From: Rhodovastum atsumiense
GTDB lineage: Bacteria > Pseudomonadota > Alphaproteobacteria > Acetobacterales > Acetobacteraceae
Direction: 5' to 3'
Length of the DNA stretch: 64,000 nt
Assembly: GCA_026225115.1 (NCBI GenBank)
Contig: JAMFSE010000144.1
Coordinates: 32,142 to 96,141 of the forward strand
Positions 9,090 through 18,245 of this stretch are shown one piece after another. Made by a program: the position numbers and the translations under genes. The notes under the pieces were generated by a model, which saw nothing but the letters and a program-made list of their open reading frames with translations, was not told where the DNA came from and made no database searches. Each line of letters starts with the position of its first letter. The first letter of the stretch is position 1.

Positions 9090-9632
9090 TTGGCTTCAGG
9101 AGCGCGTGTTTTCGATAATCAGAACGGGTTTGAATATTTTCCGGCGCCGAAATATCAGCTGAGCGCGCTGCTGGGCTTGATCGGACTCGCGTCTTTAGCC
9201 GGCATTGCCTCCGCCAGCGTTGCATTGGCCAGCATGCGCGGCTGGTACGCTGTTTTGACGCCTCCACCCTTCACCCCGCCGAACCCGCTGCCGGCTGCCG
9301 TTTGGGGTCTTTTGGGTGCCTCATATGTGCTGATGGCGGTTGCCGCCTGGCTGGTATGGCGGCGCGCAAATCCAATCAGAACCCAACGGTTGGCGATGAA
9401 CGCCTGGGGTTGGCAACTGGCCATCGGCGCTGCCTGGCCGGCGGCATTCTTTGGTTTTCACGCCATGTTCGCGGGTATAATCATCGCCGTTGCGCTGGTA
9501 TCGAACATTGGGGTGACGATCCGGCAATTCGGCCGGCTCAACGCCGCCGCTGCCATTTTGCTGGTGCCGTATCTGGTCTTTGCCGGTTTTGCGCTCTATC
9601 TCAATGCGGGGTTCTGGTGGTTAAACCATTAA
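9090..9632 (+). CDS. TspO/MBR family membrane protein
   Basis: Five-helix membrane protein related to the tryptophan-rich sensory protein/benzodiazepine receptor, which binds porphyrins and modulates tetrapyrrole metabolism or stress responses. The family landmarks are present: GWYAVLTPPPFTPPNPLPAAVWGLL (about residues 51-75), the WLVWRR loop, AWPAAFFGFHA and a C-terminal LNAGFWWLNH. No ATG exists at the N-terminus. The TTG at 9090 is the best visible start, preceded by AAGGGG at short spacing, so the first residues are uncertain. Confidence 0.85.
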   Translation: MASGARVFDNQNGFEYFPAPKYQLSALLGLIGLASLAGIASASVALASMRGWYAVLTPPPFTPPNPLPAAVWGLLGASYVLMAVAAWLVWRRANPIRTQRLAMNAWGWQLAIGAAWPAAFFGFHAMFAGIIIAVALVSNIGVTIRQFGRLNAAAAILLVPYLVFAGFALYLNAGFWWLNH

Positions 9633-9651
9633 TACGCTATCTGGCGCAGCC

Positions 9652-10266
9652 ATGAAGAAAATCTCTTTCATTCCCGCCGCCGTTCTGGTCCTGGGCTTTG
9701 CCGCGCATCAGGCTGTTGCCCAGTCCGCGCCGCAGTCGTCCGGCGGCTCCTCGCCATCCGGAACCATGCAGGCTCCGCCCTTGCAGCCCAAATCGAACGA
9801 CAACCAGGTGCTGCCGCCGGCTTTGCCGGGTGCGGGCGACCAGAGCCTGAACACCGCACCCAGCGTCGCCAAGCCGCAAACCGGTGACCCGACCGTCCAG
9901 CTTTTCACCGCCATTAACGCGAACAACTATAATTCCGCCCAGGATGCGATCAGCCGCGGCGCCGATCTTAATGGCCAGAATGCGCTGGGGGAAACGCCGA
10001 TCGATCTGTCGGTCAGCCTGAACCGCAACAGCATCACCTTTATGCTGCTGGGCGCCCGCAATGATTCCGGCGACGATCCGGATGCCACGGGACCCACGTC
10101 CGCCGTGCCAGCGACCAAATATTCGTCCAAAAGCGCACACGGCAAGACACTGGCCAAGACCCAGGCCGCAGTGCCGATCAAGCTGATCGAAAACCCGAAT
10201 GCGGCCCCCGGCAACAACCCGGGCACGCCAAATGCGCAGGCGGGGTTCCTCGGCTTCGACAAATAG
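9652..10266 (+). CDS. Exported protein with ankyrin-like repeats
   Basis: A 204-residue protein of unknown function. A signal peptide (MKKISFIPAAVLVLGFAAHQAVAQ) points to periplasmic export. After a Ser/Pro/Gly-rich linker, residues about 75-130 look like one or two ankyrin units (TVQLFTAINANNYNSAQDAI, SRGADLNGQNALGETPIDLSV). The C-terminal part is low-complexity, rich in Pro, Ala and Asn. It follows the TspO gene by 19 bases and may share its transcript. Confidence 0.75.
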   Translation: MKKISFIPAAVLVLGFAAHQAVAQSAPQSSGGSSPSGTMQAPPLQPKSNDNQVLPPALPGAGDQSLNTAPSVAKPQTGDPTVQLFTAINANNYNSAQDAISRGADLNGQNALGETPIDLSVSLNRNSITFMLLGARNDSGDDPDATGPTSAVPATKYSSKSAHGKTLAKTQAAVPIKLIENPNAAPGNNPGTPNAQAGFLGFDK

Positions 10267-10328
10267 GCCGGCTGCGGTGTGCGCCGCGCGACTGTTTCAT
10301 TTCGCATTATTGATCTAGCCTCCCGGCA

Positions 10329-12950
10329 ATGATGCGCGACTCCCGCCCGGATCCGGATGCATTGCTGGCTGGCCTGCATCGCGAAACGCGCGGCCGCCTG
10401 AAAATCTTCCTCGGCGCTGCGCCCGGCGTCGGCAAAACCTGGGAAATGCTGGTCGCCGCCAACCATAAGCGGCAGGCGGGCATCGATGTGGTCGCGGGCT
10501 TGATTGAAACCCATGGCAGGGTGGAAACCATCGAGGAAATCGGTGAATTAGAGGTCCTGCCGCGAAGCAAAATCCCCTATCGCGGCCAGACGCTGGAGGA
10601 ATTCGACCTCGACGCCGCTTTGGCCCGCAAGCCGGCACTGCTGCTGGTCGACGAGCTTGCCCATACCAACGCGCCCGGGCTGCGCCATGCCAAACGCTGG
10701 CAGGACGTGCGGGAGATTCTCGACGCCGGCATCGATGTCTGGACCACGGTAAACATCCAGCATCTGGAGAGCCTGAACGATCCGGTGGCCCGCATCACCG
10801 GGGTGAGGGTCGCCGAGACCATTCCGGATACCGTGCTGGACCTGGCCGATGAGATCGAGCTGGTGGACTTGCCGCCGGCCGAGCTGCGCGCCCGGCTGGA
10901 AGAAGGCAAAATTTATCGCAAGGACGTCGCCAGCCGCGCTTTGGGTGAGTTTTTCCGGGAAGGAAATCTGGGCGCATTGCGCGAGATGGCGCTACGCCGG
11001 GTCGCCCAGCGCGTCGATAAGGACGTCACCCGCTACATGCGGGCCCAAGCGATCCCGGGACCCTGGCCGGCCAGCGAGCGGGTGCTGGCACTGATTGGTG
11101 CGGATGCATCGGCGGATAACGTGGTGCGGCATGCGGCGCGGCTGGCCGATGCGCTACGGGCGCCGATGGTCGCCTTTCATGTCGAGCGGCAGGACGATAA
11201 TGCGAATGTTCAGCACGCCTTGGACCTGACGGTGCAGTTGGGCGGGACGGTTGCCACCACCACCACATCGGATACTGTCACCGCCGCACTGAATTACGCC
11301 GCCGCGCACAACATTACCCATATCGTAATTGGGCGGGGTACGACCCGGCCCTGGTGGCGCTTTGGCGGCCGCACCATGGGCGAGGTGCTTACCCGAAAGG
11401 CCGCAGCCTATACCTTGCATTTCGTACCGGTGCCGGCCTCGCCCGCAGCCCGTGTCAAAGCCGCTTCGCCGAAGCCGGCCTGGCAAAACTATGCGGTCAT
11501 TGCTGCGATACTGGCTGTCGTCACATTGGCCGGCACGGAACTGCGCGCCTATATTCCGCAGGAGGCGATGGGGCTTATCTTCATTGCGGTTATCGCCGGC
11601 GCCGCCAGCCGGCTTGGGCGCGCCGCCGGGCTGGTGACCTCGATTGCCGGCTTCCTGCTTTGGAACTTCTTCTTCCTATCGCCGATTTTTACGTTCTCCG
11701 TTTCCGACCCGCGCGATGTCGTGGCCCTGGTGGTGTTTTTGCTGGTCGGCATCGTCACCGGCTCGCTGGCCGGGCGGGTGCGGCTGGAAGCGGAAAACGC
11801 CAGCGCCCGGATCGAGGCTTTGCGGCGGATATCCTTGTTCGGACAGCGGTTCTCCGGCGCCGCGACGCAGGCCGATGTATTGCGAGGTGCTGCCGCGGAA
11901 GCGGCTGCGATGACCGCCGGAGGCGTGGTGATGCTGGCCGACAAGCAAGTCCTGCAGTCGCCCATCTCGGAGCCGGCCGGCACCTGGCTGGATGACGCTG
12001 CACTGGCCGCAGCCGACTGGTCGCTCCGGAATAATATTGAAACCGGCATCGGCACTGCCACGCTGCCCTCCGTCCCCTGGCGCTTCATCCCACTGCGCGT
12101 TGGCGGGAGTCCCGTCGGGATATTGGGCGCGAAACCGAATGGACCCCCCCCGGAACCGCTGTCGCAGACCTTGGCGGCGCTGGCGGATCAAACCGCAATG
12201 GCGCTGGAACGCGTGCGCCTGACCATCAATGCTGCCCAGACCGAAGCGCGGCAAGACAGCCAGAAACTGCGCACGGCGCTGCTTTCCTCGCTCTCGCATG
12301 ATCTGCGCACGCCGCTGACCGCCATCCGTGGCGCCGCTGAAACCCTGGCCAGCGCTGGGCCTGCGCTGGATGCGGCCACGACTGCCGATTTGCTGGCCAG
12401 CATCACCGAGGATACCGGGCGGATGACGAAATTTCTCTCCAACATCATGGAAATGGCGCGGGTGGAAACCGGCGAGATCAACGCGCGGCGCGAAAATCTG
12501 CAGCTTGCCGAAATCATCGAGGCGGCGGTCGCGCGCGTTCCAGGCGCCACCTACGCTGGCGTCAATATTGCCGATGACGCCAGCCATGTGCTGGCGGATG
12601 CAGCACTACTGGAGCAAATCCTCGTCAATATTCTGGACAATGCGGTGAAATACGCGCCGGAGGGCAGCCGCATCGCCATCTCCGCGCGCCGCTCCGGTGG
12701 AAAAATCGCCCTTTCAATATCTGATGAAGGGGTGGGCATTCCCGCTGAAGATTTGCCGCATGTTTTCGACAGTTTTTTCCGCGCGACCCGCGGCGACCGG
12801 GTGGCGCCCGGCACAGGCCTTGGCCTTGCCATCGCCAAGGCGTTCACCGAGGCCATGGGCGGCAGCATCCGCGCCCAGAGCCCCCGCTTTGATCTGCCGG
12901 CCGACGGCGCGCCCGGCACCGTCATCACGCTCGAACTGCCGCCCGCATGA
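10329..12950 (+). CDS. kdpD: Osmosensitive K+ channel sensor histidine kinase KdpD
   Basis: Inner-membrane sensor kinase for potassium limitation. The order is: N-terminal KdpD domain with Walker-type GAAPGVGKTWEML (about residues 34-46), universal-stress-like domain (about 250-370), four-helix DUF4118 membrane region (about 395-500), GAF-like region, HisKA with phospho-accepting His657 in SLSHDLRTPLT, and HATPase with NILDNAVKYAPEG and GTGLGLAIAK. Length 873 is near the usual 890. The start is ATG at 10329 or 10332. It overlaps kdpE by four bases (ATGA). No kdpFABC genes are in the window. Confidence 0.95.
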   Translation: MMRDSRPDPDALLAGLHRETRGRLKIFLGAAPGVGKTWEMLVAANHKRQAGIDVVAGLIETHGRVETIEEIGELEVLPRSKIPYRGQTLEEFDLDAALARKPALLLVDELAHTNAPGLRHAKRWQDVREILDAGIDVWTTVNIQHLESLNDPVARITGVRVAETIPDTVLDLADEIELVDLPPAELRARLEEGKIYRKDVASRALGEFFREGNLGALREMALRRVAQRVDKDVTRYMRAQAIPGPWPASERVLALIGADASADNVVRHAARLADALRAPMVAFHVERQDDNANVQHALDLTVQLGGTVATTTTSDTVTAALNYAAAHNITHIVIGRGTTRPWWRFGGRTMGEVLTRKAAAYTLHFVPVPASPAARVKAASPKPAWQNYAVIAAILAVVTLAGTELRAYIPQEAMGLIFIAVIAGAASRLGRAAGLVTSIAGFLLWNFFFLSPIFTFSVSDPRDVVALVVFLLVGIVTGSLAGRVRLEAENASARIEALRRISLFGQRFSGAATQADVLRGAAAEAAAMTAGGVVMLADKQVLQSPISEPAGTWLDDAALAAADWSLRNNIETGIGTATLPSVPWRFIPLRVGGSPVGILGAKPNGPPPEPLSQTLAALADQTAMALERVRLTINAAQTEARQDSQKLRTALLSSLSHDLRTPLTAIRGAAETLASAGPALDAATTADLLASITEDTGRMTKFLSNIMEMARVETGEINARRENLQLAEIIEAAVARVPGATYAGVNIADDASHVLADAALLEQILVNILDNAVKYAPEGSRIAISARRSGGKIALSISDEGVGIPAEDLPHVFDSFFRATRGDRVAPGTGLGLAIAKAFTEAMGGSIRAQSPRFDLPADGAPGTVITLELPPA

Positions 12951-13636
12951 GCCCCTCGCTTGGCACCATCCTGGTGGTGGATGACGAACCGCAGATCCAC
13001 CGCTTCCTTACCCCGGCTTTAACCGCCGCCAATTATCTGCCGCTGCGCGCCGAGCGCGGCGACGAGGCCCTGCGCCTGGCCGCCGCCCGCGCGCCTGACG
13101 CCATTCTACTCGACCTCGGCCTGCCCGACATGGACGGCCATTTGGTCCTCGCCAAACTCCGCGAATTCACCGATGTGCCGGTCATCATTCTATCCGCCCG
13201 CGATCGCGAGGCCGAGAAAATCCAGGCGCTCGACGCCGGCGCCGATGACTATGTGGAAAAACCGTTCGCGCTTGGGGAACTTCTGGCCCGCATCAGAACG
13301 GCGCTCCGGCACCGTCTGCGCCAGGACAATGCCGAAAAACCGCTCACCCTCGGCGGCCTGACCATTGACCCGGTCTCGCATAAAGTAACGCTGGACAACA
13401 TCGTCCTGCCGCTCACCAAACGCGAGCACGCATTGCTGCTGCTGCTTGCCCGCAACCGCGGCCGCGTCCTCACGCATCGGCAAATTTTGACCGCTTTATG
13501 GGGTCCCGCCCATACCGAGGACGTCGCTTACCTGCGCGTCTATATCGGCCAGCTCCGGCGCAAATTGGGCCCAGAACCGGCGGCGCTGATCATCACCGAG
13601 CCGGGGATTGGGTATAGGCTGCAGGATGGTGAGTAA
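12947..13636 (+). CDS. kdpE: Response regulator KdpE
   Basis: OmpR-family regulator paired with KdpD. The receiver domain (residues about 7-118) has the acidic pair VVDDE, phosphorylated Asp56 in LLDLGLPD and Lys in VEKPFALGELLAR. The C-terminal winged helix (about 130-229) has the KdpE-like RVLTHRQILTALWGP and YLRVYIGQLRRKL. Its usual target operon kdpFABC is not adjacent here. The gene ends just before a compound palindromic repeat, which may terminate transcription. Confidence 0.95.
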   Translation: MSPSLGTILVVDDEPQIHRFLTPALTAANYLPLRAERGDEALRLAAARAPDAILLDLGLPDMDGHLVLAKLREFTDVPVIILSARDREAEKIQALDAGADDYVEKPFALGELLARIRTALRHRLRQDNAEKPLTLGGLTIDPVSHKVTLDNIVLPLTKREHALLLLLARNRGRVLTHRQILTALWGPAHTEDVAYLRVYIGQLRRKLGPEPAALIITEPGIGYRLQDGE

Positions 13637-13643
13637 GGGGCGG

Positions 13644-13775
13644 GAAGCACTTCTTTTTGTGAACAAAAAGAAGCAAAAAAACTTTTTTATTCTGGGACTG
13701 GGGCGTGACGCCGCCAGCGCCCATGGCCCGGAGTAGCAAAAGTTTTTTGGTTCTTTTTTTCAAAAAAGAACTACT
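13644..13775. repeat. Compound palindromic repeat, copy 2 (inverted relative to copy 1)
   Basis: The left tip is CTTCTTTTTGTG / AACAAAAAGAAG, the centre is CTGGGACTGGGGCG ... CGCCCATGGCCCGG, and the right tip is GGTTCTTTTTTTC / AAAAAAGAAC. Tip order is opposite to copy 1. It lies between kdpE and the dimethylglycine dehydrogenase-like gene; the left tip begins about eight bases after the kdpE stop. Confidence 0.85.
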
Positions 13776-13783
13776 TTCCTTCC

Positions 13784-16231
13784 ATGACTTCTGAGAGTTT
13801 TCCTACCCAATCGCGTGCCGTCATTATTGGAGGCGGAATTGTTGGTGTTTCGACCGCATATCATCTGGCCGGGCTGGGCTGGGAGGTGACGTTGCTGGAG
13901 CGGCACAGACTGACCTCGGGCAGCACGTTTCATGCGGCCGGGCTGGTGGGGCAGCTGCGTAGTTCCGCCAGCATTACGCAGTTGCTGGGAGAGTCCGTAA
14001 AACTCTACCGGCGGCTGGAGGAAGAGACCGGCCTTGCCACCGGCTGGAAGATGAATGGCGGGCTGCGGCTGGCCTGCACCAAGGAGCGTTGGACCGAGGT
14101 GAAGCGCCAGGCCACGACTGCGCGCTCCTTCGGGCTTGAGATGCATTTGTTGTCGGCATCGGAGGCGCAGGCATTATGGCCGCTGATGAATGTGGATGAT
14201 GTGATCGGCGCGGCGTTTTTGCCGACCGACGGCCAGGCCAATCCTTCGGATATCACGTTATCAATGGCCAAGGGCGCGCGCACGCATGGGGCGCGGATTT
14301 TTGAGGATGTCGAAGTTACCCAAATTGAAACGAATGGCGGGCGTGCGAGCGCGGTTGTGACGCAGCAGGGCCGAATCAATTGCGAGGCGGTGATTGTTTG
14401 CGCCGGACAATGGACGCGGGAGGTTTGCGGGCGGGTCGGTGTCAACGTGCCGCTGGTTTCGGTCGAGCATCAATATATCGTCACTGAAACGATACCGGGT
14501 GTAGCCCGGGATCTGCCGACTTTGCGCGATCCTGACCGGCTGACCTATTATAAGGAGGAGGTGGGCGGGCTGGTGATGGGGGGCTATGAGCCCAATCCAA
14601 TTGCCTGGGCCGAGCACGGCATTCCGGAAAAATTCAATTATCAGCTGCTGAATTCCAACTGGGATCATTTCCAGCCGATCATGGAACTGGCGATCGGCCG
14701 GGTGCCGGCGCTGGAAACGGCGGGCGTTAAAACCCTGATCAACGGGCCGGAGAGTTTTACCCCGGACGGCAATTTCATTCTGGGCGAGGCGCCGGAGTTG
14801 CCTGGGCTGTTTGTCGGCGCCGGGTTCAACGCTTTCGGAATTGCGTCGGGGGGCGGTGCGGGGAAAATGCTGGCGGAATGGGTGGCGGGCGGCGAGCCTT
14901 CGGCGGATTTATGGCCGGTGGATATTCGCCGTTTTGGACGTAATCACGCGGACACCGCCTGGGTGCGCACGCGGACGCTGGAGGCCTATGCCAAGCATTA
15001 CAGCATGGCCTGGCCGGCGGAAGAGTTCTCCTCCGGCCGGCCATTGCGGCGGTCCCCGCTCTACGAAAAATTGCGTGCGGCGAATGCCTCCTTCGGCGAA
15101 AAGCTGGGATGGGAGCGGCCAAATTGGTTTGCGGCGCCGGGTGAGACGCCGGCGGATATCTACACCTATGAGAAACCCAACTGGTTTGCCGCAGTGGCGC
15201 GCGAGCATAAAAATACCCGCGAGAATGTCTCCATTTTCGACCAGAGTTCGTTTGCCAAATTTCTCGTCATCGGCCGGGATGCCGAGGCTGCGCTGTCCTG
15301 GATCTGTTCCAATGATGTTGCGCGCGCGCCTGGCGCGCTGACCTATACGCAAATGCTGAATGCACGCGGCGGCATTGAATGTGACCTGACCGTCGCGCGG
15401 CTGGCGGACCAAAAATTCTATATCGTCACCGGAACCGGATTTGCGACGCATGATGCCAATTGGATCTCCCGCAATATTCCGGCGGGCATGGATGCGCGGC
15501 TTGTCGATGTCACTTCCGCCTACGCCTGTTTTGCGTTGATGGGGCCAAATGCGAGGACGGTGCTGGAAATTTTGACAGCCGATGATGTGTCCAATGCGGC
15601 GTTTCCCTTCGGCACGGTGCGTGAGATAAAAGTCGCGGGTGCGCCATTGCTGGCTTTGCGGGTAACCTATGTGGGCGAGCTCGGCTGGGAACTGCATGTG
15701 CCGACCGAATTTGCGGTCACAGTCTATGATGCTTTGATGCAGGCGGGTTCTGCCCATGGCATCATGAATGCCGGCTACCGCGCCATAGAAACCTTGCGGC
15801 TGGAAAAAGCCTATCGCGCCTGGGGCTCGGACATCGGACCTGACCACACGCCGTTGGAAGCCGGGCTCGGCTGGGCGGTGAAGCTGAAAAAAGACATTCC
15901 ATTTCTGGGCCGCGCGGCGCTGCAGGCGCAGGCCGCCGCCCCGCAGACAAAACAATTTGCCGGCTTTACCGTCGATGATCCGGAAATCATCCTGCTCGGC
16001 CGGGAAACGATCTATCGGGACGGCGTTCGGGTTGGCTGGCTGTCCTCCGGAGGCTACGGCCACACAATCGGCAAGCCGATCGGCTATGGTTACGTCCGTA
16101 CCCCGGACGGCGTGGATGCGGCATTTATCCATTCCGGGTCGTATGAACTCGAAGTCGCCACGGCCCGCATTCCCTGCACTGCACATCTTTTTCCGTTATG
16201 GGATCCGAAAATGCAAAGGGTCAAACAATGA
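13784..16231 (+). CDS. FAD-dependent dimethylglycine/sarcosine dehydrogenase-like protein
   Basis: An 815-residue flavoenzyme predicted to N-demethylate dimethylglycine, sarcosine or a related amine with transfer of the one-carbon unit to folate. Residues about 8-370 form a DAO-type FAD domain with the nucleotide loop IIGGGIVGVSTAYHLA and the GSTFHAAGL segment where related enzymes attach FAD to His. A linker (FAO_M-like) follows, then GcvT-like N- and C-terminal aminomethyltransferase domains (about 430-800; GELGWELHVPTE, YRAIETLRLEKAYRAWGSD). It begins right after a repeat copy, so it probably has its own promoter. The exact substrate is not resolved. Confidence 0.88.
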   Translation: MTSESFPTQSRAVIIGGGIVGVSTAYHLAGLGWEVTLLERHRLTSGSTFHAAGLVGQLRSSASITQLLGESVKLYRRLEEETGLATGWKMNGGLRLACTKERWTEVKRQATTARSFGLEMHLLSASEAQALWPLMNVDDVIGAAFLPTDGQANPSDITLSMAKGARTHGARIFEDVEVTQIETNGGRASAVVTQQGRINCEAVIVCAGQWTREVCGRVGVNVPLVSVEHQYIVTETIPGVARDLPTLRDPDRLTYYKEEVGGLVMGGYEPNPIAWAEHGIPEKFNYQLLNSNWDHFQPIMELAIGRVPALETAGVKTLINGPESFTPDGNFILGEAPELPGLFVGAGFNAFGIASGGGAGKMLAEWVAGGEPSADLWPVDIRRFGRNHADTAWVRTRTLEAYAKHYSMAWPAEEFSSGRPLRRSPLYEKLRAANASFGEKLGWERPNWFAAPGETPADIYTYEKPNWFAAVAREHKNTRENVSIFDQSSFAKFLVIGRDAEAALSWICSNDVARAPGALTYTQMLNARGGIECDLTVARLADQKFYIVTGTGFATHDANWISRNIPAGMDARLVDVTSAYACFALMGPNARTVLEILTADDVSNAAFPFGTVREIKVAGAPLLALRVTYVGELGWELHVPTEFAVTVYDALMQAGSAHGIMNAGYRAIETLRLEKAYRAWGSDIGPDHTPLEAGLGWAVKLKKDIPFLGRAALQAQAAAPQTKQFAGFTVDDPEIILLGRETIYRDGVRVGWLSSGGYGHTIGKPIGYGYVRTPDGVDAAFIHSGSYELEVATARIPCTAHLFPLWDPKMQRVKQ

Positions 16232-16248
16232 AGCCGTTTCCAGCTGGG

Positions 16249-16272
16249 AAAATGTCACACGTGTGACATTTT
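16249..16272. promoter_or_regulatory. Perfect 24-base palindrome with parS-like core
   Basis: A perfect palindrome with no loop, core TGTCACACGTGTGACA flanked by AAAA and TTTT, 18 bases after the preceding stop codon. The core matches the consensus ParB site TGTTTCACGTGAAACA at 12 of 16 positions, with symmetric differences. It may be an operator for a dimeric regulator or a variant partition site; no function is proven. Confidence 0.6.
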
Positions 16273-16309
16273 GGGCCTAACTATATGTTATATATACTAA
16301 CTTTATAAG

Positions 16310-16318
16310 TTATCCACA
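16310..16318 (+). promoter_or_regulatory. Single perfect DnaA box
   Basis: TTATCCACA matches the DnaA-box consensus exactly and sits next to an unusually A/T-rich stretch (16280-16309) in the 239-base gap before the patatin gene. Only one box was found, so an origin is not claimed. It could titrate DnaA or be chance. Confidence 0.4.
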
Positions 16319-16470
16319 GGTGAAGTATAATGATTTCCCCAGTCTCCCCATAATAATTTCAATTGATTTCGTTTAGAAATCGATATAAGCGGGCCAGCGG
16401 CCGCATCGATAAAAACAGTCGTGCCGATATTGGCTGACGCGCCTTCCAATACGCGAAAGATGGGGAAGAG

Positions 16471-17655
16471 ATGACATATAAAATTCTGACTCTCGATGGC
16501 GGCGGCGTGTGGGCCTTGATCGAGGTCAAAGCGCTGATCAGCATATTTGGCGGCCAGATGCGCGGCAACGAGGTGCTGAAGCAATTTGACCTGGTCGCCG
16601 CCAATTCGGGCGGCAGCATCGTTCTGGGCGGGCTGGTCGAGAATGTGACGCTGCAGGAACTCCTCAATTATTTCATGGATGCGGCAAATCGGAACGCGAT
16701 TTTCTCTCCGACGAGCTCGTTTGTCGACAATAGCCTGGAGAAACTGCTGGGCTTTGGTCCGAAATATAGCGCCACCGCCAAATTGCCCGCTCTGGAAAGC
16801 TTGCTGCCGCAAACCGGCAATAAAGCATTGCGGGGCATCAACGAAGAACTGTTCGGCCCGCGCGGTGATCCCGTACGGTTGATGATCGTGGGGTTCGATT
16901 ACGACCGTAACCGCGGCACTTATTTCCGCTCAACAGCGGTCGGCTCGCCTTGCCTCGGCATTGCCAATGCGGCCGATATCACGCTGGCCGAGGCGATCCA
17001 CGCCTCCACCAACGCGCCGGTGAACTATTTTGATGGCCCGGCAATTTTTCCGGCGCGCAGCGTGCGCTACTGGGATGGCGGCACCAGCGGCAATAACAAC
17101 CCGGTGCTGGCGGCGGCGACCGAGGCGCTGGTCATTGGTCAAACACCCGAGAATATCGCCGCGTTAAGTCTTGGCACCGGGACGGTGCAGCTTTTGCCAG
17201 GCGTGCAGGGCCAGCCGGATTCGCCCTTCTATGCGGCGTGGCAAAACTCCGGGCTTGCCGGCGATCTTGGCAAGATCGCCAGTTCGATCCTGGACGATCC
17301 TCCGGATTCCGCCAGTTTTATCGCCCATGTCATGACCGCGGGCGCGAGTGCGCCGCCGGCCGGTGCTGTCAGCCGGATCGTGCGGCTGAACCCCGTCATT
17401 GCCCCGATAACCGTTGGCGGTCAGCTGCAGCCACCGGGCGGCATGTCGGTTGCGCAGTTCCAATATCTCTGCGGTATCGGGATTGACGCGCTGCTGCCGA
17501 ACGAGGTGAATTCGATCGCCGCTTATGCGGATTTATGGCTTGCCGGCCAGGCGCCGAATCAGCTGATCCATAATGATAATGCAACGCCGCCGGTGACAAT
17601 CGGCCAGGCCGATTTCCCGACCGCGCTAGCCGCCTGGAATGTCATAAAAAACTGA
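16471..17655 (+). CDS. Patatin-like phospholipase
   Basis: Predicted lipid acyl hydrolase of 394 residues with a Ser-Asp dyad. The oxyanion loop DGGGVWAL (residues 9-16) and the catalytic Asp in WDGGTSGNNNP (Asp202) are clear. The nucleophile elbow reads ANSGG (Ser46), where patatins normally have GxSxG, so the first glycine is replaced by Ala. No signal peptide or membrane helix is visible. The gene is convergent with a predicted amidase, with only two bases between stops. It could be a housekeeping lipase or a secreted or defence effector; the sequence does not decide. Confidence 0.82.
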   Translation: MTYKILTLDGGGVWALIEVKALISIFGGQMRGNEVLKQFDLVAANSGGSIVLGGLVENVTLQELLNYFMDAANRNAIFSPTSSFVDNSLEKLLGFGPKYSATAKLPALESLLPQTGNKALRGINEELFGPRGDPVRLMIVGFDYDRNRGTYFRSTAVGSPCLGIANAADITLAEAIHASTNAPVNYFDGPAIFPARSVRYWDGGTSGNNNPVLAAATEALVIGQTPENIAALSLGTGTVQLLPGVQGQPDSPFYAAWQNSGLAGDLGKIASSILDDPPDSASFIAHVMTAGASAPPAGAVSRIVRLNPVIAPITVGGQLQPPGGMSVAQFQYLCGIGIDALLPNEVNSIAAYADLWLAGQAPNQLIHNDNATPPVTIGQADFPTALAAWNVIKN

Positions 17656-17657
17656 CG

Positions 17658-18131
17658 TCAGCTTGCCGGTGCGAAGGCGAAATGCACCGCGTCGGCGTCA
17701 CATGCAGCGGCGGGGAAGGTCCAACGGATCGAGACGTTGCTCTTTCCCTGGCCGCCGAGCACGCCCCAGGAAGCCATGGGAAATCCGGAATGATCCGGGT
17801 CCGCCGCGGGATGCACGATCGCGACATGGCCGTTGGTGTGGGTGCCGTAACCCGCGTCAAGCTCGGCCAATGTCATGCCCGCCACGACCAACCCGTCCTT
17901 GGCCCATAACATCGCGGTTACCGGATTCGTCGTGGTTTTTGTAAATGGCGCGGCCGGGAACGCATCGACTATCTCGTCGGCGTCGAGACCGGGGTCGATC
18001 GGGACGCCGAATTTTCCGGCGACTTTCTTCACGAAAGCATTGCAGTCACGCATCACGGGGTCATTGGCGCGATCGAGCGAGAGGCAATAATTCAAAATGT
18101 CAGCGCTGATCGAATCCGGCGTCGTGTCCAT
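17658..18131 (-). CDS. Predicted NlpC/CHAP-type cysteine amidase domain protein
   Basis: A 157-residue protein without signal peptide. RDCNAFVKKVAGKFGV (about residues 28-43) puts a Cys at the start of a helix, and NGHVAIVHP (about residues 110-118) supplies a His in a strand, the usual order for NlpC/P60 or CHAP papain-like amidases. WGVLGGQGKSNVS near the end resembles the third-residue region of such folds. The likely role is cleavage of peptidoglycan peptides or another amide. It faces the patatin gene tail to tail. Fold assignment is by pattern only. Confidence 0.6.
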   Translation of the reverse strand: MDTTPDSISADILNYCLSLDRANDPVMRDCNAFVKKVAGKFGVPIDPGLDADEIVDAFPAAPFTKTTTNPVTAMLWAKDGLVVAGMTLAELDAGYGTHTNGHVAIVHPAADPDHSGFPMASWGVLGGQGKSNVSIRWTFPAAACDADAVHFAFAPAS

Positions 18132-18245
18132 TCATCCTCCAGTTCAAATATTGAAATCGTTCCACTCCTGACCGTCGATTCCGGGATCCGGAGATATCTC
18201 TCTAACTTTGCCGGCGGCCTAGCCTTTTTGTCTAGAACAGTTGCT

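Noticed and set aside
14909..16186. 425-codon minus-strand frame inside the dimethylglycine dehydrogenase-like gene
   Set aside because: Antisense shadow of a well-matched 815-residue flavoenzyme; the translation has no family pattern.
16249..16318. Chromosomal or plasmid replication origin
   Set aside because: Only one DnaA box and no iterons, repA, parAB or dnaA-type neighbours.
16471..17655. Patatin as a CBASS effector (CapV)
   Set aside because: No nucleotide cyclase, HORMA, TRIP13 or ubiquitin-like genes nearby, and the elbow differs from CapV-type GTSTG.
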